Shown piece after piece: positions 43,935 through 51,521 of a DNA stretch of 64,000 nucleotides. This DNA comes from JBDHWG01 sp039810085 (GTDB lineage: Bacteria; Chloroflexota; Anaerolineae; Epilineales; JAHCIE01), in contig JBDHWG010000003.1 of the NCBI GenBank assembly GCA_039810085.1, positions 218,582 to 282,581 of the forward strand. Reading direction: 5' to 3'. The number at the start of each line of letters is the position of its first letter. Positions within the stretch are counted from its first letter, which is position 1. The notes under the pieces were generated by a model that searched no databases, had not been told where the DNA came from, and was given only the letters and a program-made list of their open reading frames with translations. The position numbers were made by a program, and so were the translations under genes.

Positions 43935-45134
43935 TCAATTGCCTATAGATTGGGTCAGATCAAGGTTGCGAAGTCCATCCGCAAGACTCGCAATACGTTG
44001 CCTAGTCTGTCGGGCAATTCGACGAGCCTCAATACGATCTACGCCGAGAAGACGCGCATAATGACCCTCAGTAATCAGTTCATGATCTAGTGCGATCGTA
44101 GCAAGATCTGTATACCTCTGTGGTAGTCTCGAATTGTCCTCAGAGTCCTGGTTCAAGCCAAGTTGTTGCTGGGCTTCACGAACCTTGAACTTGCCAAGAC
44201 GTAGTTTGTCCCAAGTGCCTGTTGGCAGTAGACGAAGATCCTCTAGGTGACGTGTTAGGGCCTCGAACGATACTGCGTAATAATGTGCAAGAGTAATCAA
44301 ATCAGCTGGTGTAACTGTTCCTTTCGTACGCCTGATGTCATTGAAGCGTCTAGTTAGCCCACTTGCAGGCATCAGAAAGTGGCGAGCAAATTCATCAGCA
44401 AATCTTTCCTTGGCGGGGCGTCGTGTGTAGCCGTTTTCAACCAATACGTCCACGTTGTTTCGATCCACGAGAAATTCCGCATACTCATGTGCCAGCGTCC
44501 ATAAGCGACGCTCGGCAGGGTGTTGGGAGTTGACCGCAATACATCCCCCTACCTGCCTGTCGTAGCAATAGAAGCCAGAGAATTTATAAGGCAATGAAAG
44601 ATAGAATACTCTTAGGCCAACATCTTGCTCTAGAACAGAACGAAGGAAAGGCACTGGACCATCTCCGAGGCCAAGCTGATTGCGTTCCTCTTGTGCCACT
44701 CCTTGTGCCGCCTGTTCTGGGGATAAATTGCTGATGTCATGCTCATGATGTCTTTGTACGAGAGGGCTCTTAACAAGCTGCTCCAGCTCGACATAGTTGC
44801 GGGCGAGATCCTCCAATTCATTGACGTAGGGCTCAATCGAGCTTCTATCAGCCTCAGATAATTGATGATATGCTCGAAATCGCGGTTGGAATGGATTGAC
44901 TTGTGGACGAAGAGGAAGTAGATCGCTGATCTGCCTACCATAAATTTCGGCCAATTTGATCAGTTCATCAGCCTTGACTCGGCGCTCGCCTTTTTCAATG
45001 GCCACTATTGTCGTCCGCGCAACATCAATCGCGCTGGCGGCTTGCTCCTGGGTGAGCCCTCGATTGATGCGAGCTTTTTGAAGCTCTTGTCCCAACGCTC
45101 GTAAATCTACAGATTGAAGGATATTGTGCTCCAT
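43935..45134 (-). CDS. XRE family regulator fused to ImmA/IrrE metallopeptidase domain
   Basis: A 399-aa protein. Residues 11-75 are an XRE helix-turn-helix (LGQELQKARINRGLTQEQAA then IEKGERRVKADELIKLAEIY). Residues about 165-300 are an ImmA/IrrE-type zinc metallopeptidase with TLAHEYAEFLVD. The usual HExxH is HExxE here (E220), with a later ADEFARHFLMP helix. Such proteins act as antitoxins or protease-regulated repressors. The C-terminal region (300-399) is helical. It overlaps the upstream QatC-like gene by 28 nt and is coupled to the PIN gene below; the PIN protein is the likely toxin. Confidence 0.8.
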   Translation of the reverse strand: MEHNILQSVDLRALGQELQKARINRGLTQEQAASAIDVARTTIVAIEKGERRVKADELIKLAEIYGRQISDLLPLRPQVNPFQPRFRAYHQLSEADRSSIEPYVNELEDLARNYVELEQLVKSPLVQRHHEHDISNLSPEQAAQGVAQEERNQLGLGDGPVPFLRSVLEQDVGLRVFYLSLPYKFSGFYCYDRQVGGCIAVNSQHPAERRLWTLAHEYAEFLVDRNNVDVLVENGYTRRPAKERFADEFARHFLMPASGLTRRFNDIRRTKGTVTPADLITLAHYYAVSFEALTRHLEDLRLLPTGTWDKLRLGKFKVREAQQQLGLNQDSEDNSRLPQRYTDLATIALDHELITEGHYARLLGVDRIEARRIARQTRQRIASLADGLRNLDLTQSIGN

Positions 45135-46549
45135 AGATCTGTCTCCTCTCGCCGGTCGCCCTCCACATTTTCGGATATGTAGCTAACCGTGCCGTCGAGC
45201 AAACCTCGGCCAACTATAGGCCTAACAATACTCCATTCATGGGTGTACCGATTATAGAGGTCATGCAGCTTCTGCTTGACTGCCTCGACACTTGTTCTCT
45301 CGCAGTGCGCAATACACTCTACAGTCTCAACAAGAGTTGGGTACTCGGTAACAAGGCGCTGCCACCAATCAACTGAGGCGAATATCGTACAGAGTCTGTC
45401 AACTTGCGATAACATGGCAAGCAGGTGAGTATCCTCACCTGTCCTGCTTATTCTGTCATTAGGCACAACGTACAGCGTTTTGTCATCTCCATAAATGCTA
45501 AGTGCCTGTCGACGTAGAAGACACGATGAACAATAGCCGCATTGCGCTGGGCAATCTTTCTGTCTGTGTCGACTATCGCAGCTAACTGTGCGAAATGCCA
45601 AATCCGCAAGTCTCGAGCGGGCTAGTTCTTGGCAAAGCTGTCCTTTTGTATAGAACAGGAACGGGTTGCTGACGGAGAATCGCTCGTTGATGAGATAGGA
45701 TACCAGGTTGGAAGCATATAGAAGTGATTGAGGATGAACGGATCTTGCGTGATCTAGCCCGACCTCAGATCTTCGAAAAGGAAGATTGAGTGCTCCGATA
45801 CCGTTCTCGAAGACATTCAAAATGCGCTGCCCTTGTAGGTACGCAAATGCAGCACCTAGAAGTAGAAATACAACGCCTCGGGATCGAGGTCTGCGATTGG
45901 CAGTGAAACGCCCGTCGGCGGAAGTTCGTACCACAATCTGTGATAGCCGAACTCGCCCAGGAAAATAGGAGTTAAGTTCGTCGGCAATCTGCCGTTGTGT
46001 ACCTCTTATTAGAGGATTATTAACCAATCCAAATAAGAAGAAACATGTGTTTATGCTGCTTACAAGTCTCGCATACAATCCAGCCAGTGAATCGAGCCCG
46101 CCACTCCATAGTGCTACAGCGTCGGGAAACGATGAGGCTGCATCCTTTAACAGGCGCCGTTGCAGCTCCATTTCCCGCCCAGCCGATTTACGGGATTCAA
46201 AATCAAAGCTCCAATCATCACCGGTGTACCAGTATAGAAGGTCGCTAAGTTGGTCACGAAACTCCTCCCTACTTAATACGTCGGGGCATCGTACTGGCAA
46301 AACTATCTCGATACGGTATATCACGTCGTTGTGTCGGTGTGCCACACGATCTGCAGTGAAAATGGCAATCCCTAGATCAACCAGATCCACAATATGAGGA
46401 GGGATTGGATGAACAAATACGTTATTTAGTTGCGTATCATCTAGACTCACGTGAAGAAAGCCATGGGCACCCGAGTGGTGATCCCAAACATTCACAGGTG
46501 TGATGGCGTTAATGTCGCTGAATTTGAATGTGTACTTTGGACTGAGCAT
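45107..46549 (-). CDS. QatC/QueC-like PP-loop ATPase
   Basis: A 480-aa protein. N-terminal domain (about 1-135) like that of QatC, then the PP-loop ALWSGGLDSLAGL (149-154 SGGLDS), and a C-terminal zinc cluster C324, C333, C337, C340, C343 (CDSRHRQKDCPAQCGYCSSC). QueC enzymes make 7-cyano-7-deazaguanine; defence-associated relatives (QatC of the Qat system) have this extra N-terminal domain. QatA, QatB and QatD are not in the window; the neighbours are different, so this is a distinct system. Gap of 33 nt from the upstream gene. Confidence 0.72.
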   Translation of the reverse strand: MLSPKYTFKFSDINAITPVNVWDHHSGAHGFLHVSLDDTQLNNVFVHPIPPHIVDLVDLGIAIFTADRVAHRHNDVIYRIEIVLPVRCPDVLSREEFRDQLSDLLYWYTGDDWSFDFESRKSAGREMELQRRLLKDAASSFPDAVALWSGGLDSLAGLYARLVSSINTCFFLFGLVNNPLIRGTQRQIADELNSYFPGRVRLSQIVVRTSADGRFTANRRPRSRGVVFLLLGAAFAYLQGQRILNVFENGIGALNLPFRRSEVGLDHARSVHPQSLLYASNLVSYLINERFSVSNPFLFYTKGQLCQELARSRLADLAFRTVSCDSRHRQKDCPAQCGYCSSCLLRRQALSIYGDDKTLYVVPNDRISRTGEDTHLLAMLSQVDRLCTIFASVDWWQRLVTEYPTLVETVECIAHCERTSVEAVKQKLHDLYNRYTHEWSIVRPIVGRGLLDGTVSYISENVEGDRREETDLWSTISFNL

Positions 46550-46582
46550 CTTAATCTCTACATGAGTTCAGCACTCACCGGT

Positions 46583-47203
46583 CTAGAGCAAGTTGTCATT
46601 CAAGGTTGCTCTATAGCTCAGACTTGCTTGCCTAGGCAACCTCAGCTTGCGCACGTCACATCCCTTGGTCAACTGAACTGCCAGAACCATCGCATTTTGC
46701 TCGACATATGGACGGGCAAGATCTAGTCGCATATCGATTGTCGCTTGGTCTACTCCCCGATCATGTGCTCGCGACAACGGGATTCTCTCTTCGAAATCAG
46801 CCCGGTATATGTCTATCACATACCTCGAAAGCGCATCCTTAAGAAGATGATCCCCATCTCTGCCTTCACAGGCATCTTGTATCACCTGTCGACAAGCATC
46901 CGTTGCCAATTCGATGCCCCGCTTAGGACCCTGTGCAGCGCGTGCAATTGAGGGAATAGTTCCACGGGCTTTCTCTAGAGCAAGACGCCTTAGGATCGGT
47001 TCTTTTGGCAGGCGGTCAATTGGGGTCATTACGTGCTTGACAAGCGCAATCGGGCCATCTCCATAATGCTCTAGCGATCGCCGTACAGGGCGCATAGCAT
47101 CCCTGCCCAATTTTTCGGGGCAATCTTGGCCCTCGCAAACCTGCTTGTAGAGTTGCTGGTAGGGACCGGCAAGGTGCTTGTGAACTTTGTCGCCGTCGGG
47201 CAT
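46583..47203 (-). CDS. Uncharacterised helical protein, first gene of defence-like operon
   Basis: A 206-aa, charge-rich, mostly helical protein with conserved-looking short motifs (CEGQDCPEKLGRDAMRPVRR; ALEKARGTIPSIARAAQGPK; YVIDIYRADFEERIPLSRAH). Two Cys near the N-terminus (C24, C28) and others later. It has no match I recognise. It is the first gene after the operon promoter and lies 33 nt upstream of the QatC-like gene. It may be the sensor, regulator or effector of the system. It is not QatB as I remember it. Confidence 0.6.
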   Translation of the reverse strand: MPDGDKVHKHLAGPYQQLYKQVCEGQDCPEKLGRDAMRPVRRSLEHYGDGPIALVKHVMTPIDRLPKEPILRRLALEKARGTIPSIARAAQGPKRGIELATDACRQVIQDACEGRDGDHLLKDALSRYVIDIYRADFEERIPLSRAHDRGVDQATIDMRLDLARPYVEQNAMVLAVQLTKGCDVRKLRLPRQASLSYRATLNDNLL

Positions 47204-47219
47204 ATTACTACGTCTTTCT

Positions 47220-47236
47220 ACACGAGACTTTCGTGT
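47220..47236 (-). promoter_or_regulatory. Palindromic operator candidate ACACGA-N5-TCGTGT
   Basis: A perfect 6-bp inverted repeat with a 5-bp spacer, about 6-22 bases downstream of the predicted start of transcription of the minus-strand operon. A site here would block transcription of the operon. The XRE-type protein in the operon is the natural candidate ligand. Confidence 0.55.
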
Positions 47237-47248
47237 TCTCCTAATAGT

Positions 47249-47276
47249 ATTATAACCCGTTTTCTGACATTGTCAA
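47249..47276 (-). promoter_or_regulatory. Consensus promoter of defence-like operon
   Basis: Minus strand: TTGACA (47276-47271), 16 bp, TATAAT (47254-47249). It lies about 46 nt before the first ATG (47203). Near-perfect consensus suggests strong expression unless repressed. Confidence 0.8.
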
Positions 47277-47616
47277 GTAATATACGACTCAAGGTATGAA
47301 AAATGTCAGGAACAATATCCCGAGAATTAGTTTGGCTTCTGGAAAGCTATATTTGGTGCCGCAACCTAACAAGGGCAGGCTGCTAGGGCAGGGTAATGAA
47401 GCTGGTATGTTGCGAGAGGACACAGAGGAAGGCAGGGCAAAAATCAAGTTCCGCCTAGATGGATAAGGCGAGGATACGCAAGTTGTGGGCTCGCCAAGAT
47501 ACATGGATTTCAGGGACCCCGCGAAAGAAATTGCCTTGTAACTGGTACGTAATTCCCCTGAAACAGCCGACTGCTATAATAGGAGCAAGTGACTACCCCA
47601 AAGTACGCGGCCGGGA
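47277..47616. other. 340-bp spacer beside the defence-like operon
   Basis: The stretch holds no gene I can support with confidence. A 56-codon frame (47296-47466, plus strand, MKNVRNNIPRISLASGKL...) opens with a moderate AAGG upstream and has no recognisable family. The rest has no RNA gene, palindrome or clear promoter. This is the right border of the AT-rich island. Confidence 0.4.
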
Positions 47617-47910
47617 TTAGGCTTTCGGGGAGAGTGTGGCAAAGAAGAGGTGGGCTTCGATGAAGACGGGGATGCCGCGCAGGACGGTGAGACCGACGAC
47701 AAGGACGGTGAGCCAGAGGTCGACCGTGTGGAGGAGGGGAAGCGGGGGCGCGTAGACGTGGGTGGTCACCGAGGGGTTGGTGTCCGTCCACGCCACGTCG
47801 GCGGCGGCGAGGAGAGCAAGGTAGACGAAGACGACGGTCTTGGCGGTGCCGTAGAGGGCGCCCATGAAGCGGGAGCTGACGAGGAACTGGCCCCGGGCTG
47901 ACTCCATCAT
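47617..47910 (-). CDS. Small two-span membrane protein
   Basis: A 97-aa protein with two hydrophobic segments (about 20-40, AKTVVFVYLALLAAADV; and 62-90, WLTVLVVGLTVLRGIPVFIE) separated by a loop. Starts MMESARGQFL at 47910 or 47907. No family recognised. Its start codon overlaps the start of the divergent DUF2442 gene, so one of the two starts may be misplaced; an internal ATG at 47865 is also possible. A longer frame continues upstream but is antisense to that gene and low-complexity. Confidence 0.5.
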   Translation of the reverse strand: MMESARGQFLVSSRFMGALYGTAKTVVFVYLALLAAADVAWTDTNPSVTTHVYAPPLPLLHTVDLWLTVLVVGLTVLRGIPVFIEAHLFFATLSPKA

Positions 47911-48208
47911 GGCAAAGGCTGTGGCTCCTCTGGCAAAAGCGTTGGATGTTACGGTCACCGATGATGGTTTGTCCGTCGATCTAGACGATGGCCGCACAAT
48001 CACCGTTCCTCTCGCCTGGTATCCGCGTCTACTCAATGGAACGCCGCAGGAGCGCAGCCATTGGCGGCTCATCGGCAAAGGTGAAGGCATCCACTGGCCT
48101 GACCTGGACGAAGATATCAGCGTCGAGAACCTCATTGTCGGTAAGCCGTCAAGCGAGAGCCAGCGTTCACTACAGCGATGGCTGGCCGAACGCCAACGAC
48201 GCGAATAG
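47909..48208 (+). CDS. DUF2442 domain-containing protein
   Basis: A 99-aa protein with the DUF2442 pattern: VTVTDDGLSVDLDDGRTITV-PLAWYPRLLNGT and GEGIHWPDLDEDISVENLIV. DUF2442 proteins are small and often sit beside DUF4160 proteins in toxin-antitoxin-like pairs; no DUF4160 partner is visible here. ATG 47909 is chosen since family members begin near MAKA...VTVTDD; the ribosome-binding site is poor. The adjacent divergent membrane-protein gene starts on the same bases. Confidence 0.8.
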   Translation: MAKAVAPLAKALDVTVTDDGLSVDLDDGRTITVPLAWYPRLLNGTPQERSHWRLIGKGEGIHWPDLDEDISVENLIVGKPSSESQRSLQRWLAERQRRE

Positions 48209-48250
48209 TAAGCATTGCATCGCGTGATGAGCGGCTGCTGAGCGCTAACG

Positions 48251-48287
48251 AGCAGCGGCGTGACCCTCGCGGGGTCACGCCGCTGCT
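48251..48287. terminator. Strong hairpin between DUF2442 and gyrA genes
   Basis: AGCAGCGGCGTGACCC (48251-48266), a 5-nt loop (TCGCG), then its perfect 16-bp complement to 48287. It lies between the convergent ends of DUF2442 (48208) and gyrA (48305), so a bidirectional transcript end is likely. No T-run on either side. Confidence 0.7.
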
Positions 48288-48304
48288 GTTGCCAGTTGTG
48301 GCCG

Positions 48305-51109
48305 CTACTTCTTTGTCGGCTTCGACGGCTTGCCGTCGCTCTTGCCGTCCTTGCCGTCGGCGCTCGTGTTGCCGCCGAGCTTGACGCTGTTGACGCCCTT
48401 GCCCGACGCGGGCTTGTCGGCCGCGCCCGTGTCGTCGCGCAGCTTCGCCAGCGCGTCCTCCTCGGCCTTCTTCGCCGCCCTGGCGTCCTTGATGCTGCGG
48501 GTCTGCTCCGTCGCGCTGGGCTTCGCCAGGACCGCGTCGGCGTCGAGTTTGGCCGCCTTCGACGCAGGCGACGCCTTGGGCTTCGCCGCCGGTGCGCCGT
48601 CCTTCTTGCCTGCTTCCGGCTTCGCCATTTCCTGCGGCTCGGCCTCGACCTCATCACTGCCATCGTTTGTCAGGCGCGGCGTCAGGTTCGTCACCGAGGC
48701 GACGAAATCGCCTTTCTTGAGGTTGATGACCCGCGAGCCGCGCGTCGGCCGCCCGGCTTGCTTGATACCCTTGACCTCGGTGCGGATGACGATGCCGTCA
48801 CGGGTCATGATGGCAATCTCGGTGGACGGGTCCACAATCAGCGCCGCCACGATGGGGCCGGTCTCGTCTAGCTTGTTGACGTCGAGCGTGCGCACACCGC
48901 CCGTCGCGCGGCCCTTGTGGGGGTATTCCTCGATGGGCGTCCGCTTGCCGAAGCCGTTCTTCGTCACAATGAGCAGGTCATGCTTCGGGCGGGCAATGGC
49001 GACGGCGGCGATCTGGTCCTTCTCGTCGAGACGAATGGCGTTGACGCCGGTCGCCGTGCGGCCCATCGCGCGCACCTCGGTCTCCGGGAAGCGCAGGGCC
49101 TGGCCGTTGGCGCTAATCATCAGAATGTCCTGCGTGCCATCGGTCAGCTTGACCCAGTTGAGGGCGTCACCCGGCTCCAGGTTGAGGGCGATGATGCCGC
49201 TGGGCCGAACGGCCTCGAACTCGGATAGCTCGGTGCGCTTGATCTTCCCGTTGCGCGTCGCCATGACGAGGTAGTGCGCGCCGTTATTGCGCGGCACGGG
49301 CAGCATGGCCGTTACCGCCTCGCCCTTGTCCAGGGCGATGAGGTTGATGACCGGCAGACCCTTCGCCGTGCGGTCGGCTTCCGGAATCTGGTGCGCCTTG
49401 ATCTGGAAGACGCGGCCGCGGTCGGTGAAGAACAACACGCCGTCGTGGGTGTTGGCGGCCCGCAGGTCGTACACCACATCCTCGTCGCGGGTAATCATGC
49501 CGGTGATGCCGCGCCCGCCGCGCCGCTGCGCCCGATAGGTGTCGGCCGGGACGCGCTTAATGTAGCCGCGCTGCGTCAGGCTGATGAAGACGTCCTGGTC
49601 GTGGATGAGGTCCTCGTCGGAGAACGTCTCGGCTTCGTCGGCCATGATGCGGGTGCGCCGCGCGTCGCCGTACTTCTCCTTGAGCGTCTTGAGGTCCTGC
49701 TTGATGAGCAGCAGGATCTTGCGCGGGTTAGCGAGCAGGTCTTCCAGGTAGCCGATGAGCTGGATGACTTCCTTGTACTCGTCCTCGATCTTCTTGCGCT
49801 CGAGAGCGGCCAGGCGGCCGAGTTGCATGTCGAGGATGGCCTGGGCCTGGATGTCGCTGAGCTTGAAGCGCTTGACGAGGTTGGTACGCGCCGTGTCGCG
49901 GCTCTGGGACTTGCGGATGATGCTGACGACTTCGTCCAGGTACTCCAGGGCGATGCGCAGACCTTCGAGGATGTGGGCGCGCTGGCGGGCGCGTTCCAGG
50001 TCGTACTCGGAGCGGCGGCGGATCACTTCCTGGCGGTGCTCGATCCACAGCGCCAGGGCACGCTTCAACGGGAGGACGCGCGGCTGGCCGTCCACCAGGG
50101 CGAGCATGTTGACGCCGAATGTCCCCTGGAGCTGGGTGTGCTTGAGGAGTTGGTTGAGGGTCGTCTTCGGGTTTGCGGCGCGCTTCAGCTCGATGACGAC
50201 GCTCATGCCGCGGCGGTCCGACTCGTCGCGCAGGTCGGAGATGGTGTCGATCTTGCGCGTGCGGACAAGCTCAGCGATGCGCTCGATGAGCGTGGCCTTG
50301 TTGACCTGGTAGGGCAGCTCGGTGACGACGATGCGCTGGCGGTTGCCCTTCATGTCCTCGATGTGGGCCTTGGCGCGCATGACGATGCGGCCCTTGCCGG
50401 TGGCGTAGGCATTGCGGATGCCCTCGATGCCCAGGACTGTCGCGCCGGTCGGGAAGTCGGGACCGTGGACGAGCTTCATCAGGTCGTCGACGCTGATGTC
50501 TTCCTGCGTGTCCCAGTTGTCGATGAGGTAGAGGCAGGCGTCGGCGATCTCGTTCAGGTTGTGGGGCGGGATGTTGGTCGCCATGCCGACGGCGATGCCG
50601 GCCGTGCCGTTGAGCAGCATGTTCGGCAGGTTCGACGGCAAGACGGTCGGCTCTTTCAGGGTGTCGTCGAAGTTAGGCCGGAAATCGACTGTGTTCTTGT
50701 TGATGTCAGTCAGCATCTCTTCGGCGATGCGGGCGAGGCGCGCCTCGGTGTAACGCATAGCCGCCGGTGGGTCGCCGTCGACGCTGCCGAAGTTGCCCTG
50801 GCCGTCCACCAGGATGTAGCGCATGGAGAAGTCTTGCGCCATGCGCACCATCGCGTCGTAGACGGCGCTGTCGCCGTGGGGGTGGTACTTGCCCAGCACC
50901 TCGCCGACGATACGGGCGCTCTTCTTGTACGGGCGGTCGTAGCGCAGACCCATGTCGTACATGGCGTAGAGAATGCGCCGCTGCACCGGCTTGAGGCCGT
51001 CACGCACGTCGGGCAAAGCGCGCGACGTGATGACGCTCATGGCGTAGTCTAGATAAGCGCCCTTCATCTCCGATTCGATGTCGATAGGGCGAATAATGCC
51101 GATTTCCAT
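48305..51109 (-). CDS. gyrA: DNA gyrase subunit A
   Basis: A 934-aa type II topoisomerase subunit. Start EIGIIRPIDIESEMKGAYLD, the catalytic-tyrosine region with AAMRYTEARLARIAEEML, the hinge (MKLVHGPDFPTGA), and a C-terminal propeller with the GyrA-box QRRGGRGI near residue 525. It carries a roughly 115-residue tail rich in Ala, Lys, Asp and Pro (…EAEPQEMAKPEAGKKDG onward) after the propeller. ATG 51109 has AGGAG upstream; the frame to 51145 is longer but family-unlike. Confidence 0.95.
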   Translation of the reverse strand: MEIGIIRPIDIESEMKGAYLDYAMSVITSRALPDVRDGLKPVQRRILYAMYDMGLRYDRPYKKSARIVGEVLGKYHPHGDSAVYDAMVRMAQDFSMRYILVDGQGNFGSVDGDPPAAMRYTEARLARIAEEMLTDINKNTVDFRPNFDDTLKEPTVLPSNLPNMLLNGTAGIAVGMATNIPPHNLNEIADACLYLIDNWDTQEDISVDDLMKLVHGPDFPTGATVLGIEGIRNAYATGKGRIVMRAKAHIEDMKGNRQRIVVTELPYQVNKATLIERIAELVRTRKIDTISDLRDESDRRGMSVVIELKRAANPKTTLNQLLKHTQLQGTFGVNMLALVDGQPRVLPLKRALALWIEHRQEVIRRRSEYDLERARQRAHILEGLRIALEYLDEVVSIIRKSQSRDTARTNLVKRFKLSDIQAQAILDMQLGRLAALERKKIEDEYKEVIQLIGYLEDLLANPRKILLLIKQDLKTLKEKYGDARRTRIMADEAETFSDEDLIHDQDVFISLTQRGYIKRVPADTYRAQRRGGRGITGMITRDEDVVYDLRAANTHDGVLFFTDRGRVFQIKAHQIPEADRTAKGLPVINLIALDKGEAVTAMLPVPRNNGAHYLVMATRNGKIKRTELSEFEAVRPSGIIALNLEPGDALNWVKLTDGTQDILMISANGQALRFPETEVRAMGRTATGVNAIRLDEKDQIAAVAIARPKHDLLIVTKNGFGKRTPIEEYPHKGRATGGVRTLDVNKLDETGPIVAALIVDPSTEIAIMTRDGIVIRTEVKGIKQAGRPTRGSRVINLKKGDFVASVTNLTPRLTNDGSDEVEAEPQEMAKPEAGKKDGAPAAKPKASPASKAAKLDADAVLAKPSATEQTRSIKDARAAKKAEEDALAKLRDDTGAADKPASGKGVNSVKLGGNTSADGKDGKSDGKPSKPTKK

Positions 51110-51178
51110 AGCCACTCCTGCCTTACGATTAGCACATTTGAACACTTAATTATACTTCACTTTATTGAAATGAGCCAG

Positions 51179-51206
51179 TTGACGCGCCCCTTGAATCTCG
51201 TATAAT
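51179..51206 (+). promoter_or_regulatory. Promoter of the liv operon
   Basis: TTGACG (51179-51184), 16 bp, TATAAT (51201-51206) on the plus strand. Transcription would start near 51213, leaving a 300-nt leader before livJ. On the minus strand TATAAT also occurs at 51154-51149, without a good -35, and may serve gyrA. Confidence 0.6.
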
Positions 51207-51281
51207 CCCGCTACACACGCCCACCACTCCCCTCATTGATTTAGATTTGCCTATTTAAGCTCGTCCGGCTCTGCTGTCACT

Positions 51282-51327
51282 CTGAGCGCAGCGAAGAGCC
51301 CCCGCCGGGATGCTTCGCTGCGCTCAG
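51282..51327. repeat. Palindromic repeat CTGAGCGCAGCGAAG
   Basis: Perfect 15-bp inverted repeat (CTGAGCGCAGCGAAG ... CTTCGCTGCGCTCAG) with a 16-nt loop, in the leader between gyrA and livJ. It lies inside the predicted 300-nt leader of the liv operon, so it could attenuate or stabilise that mRNA. Confidence 0.75.
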
Positions 51328-51521
51328 CCTGAAGTCGCCGCGTCGTGATGTCTGCTCCAATGCCAGAAAGGAGGTTGAGCGCCGACACGACCCAATTTAG
51401 ACCGAAAGTGAACAATCCTTTCCGCCCGGTGAACGGTTCTTGTCTCCGTTAGCCCGCACTTTCCCCTATCATGGGGGCTATACATTGGCCGATTTTACCA
51501 ATTCTCGAAGAGGAGATAGCC

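Noticed and set aside
43390..46549. Complete Qat anti-phage system
   Set aside because: Only a QatC-like protein is present. There is no QatA ATPase, QatB or TatD-like QatD nearby.
47911..48663. N-terminal part of a 348-codon minus-strand frame
   Set aside because: It is Arg/Ser low-complexity sequence antisense to DUF2442 and the gyrA tail. Only the last 97 codons look like a membrane protein.
49274..51052. 592-codon open frame on the plus strand opposite gyrA
   Set aside because: It is a shadow of gyrA; composition is repetitive V/D/A/L with no known domain.
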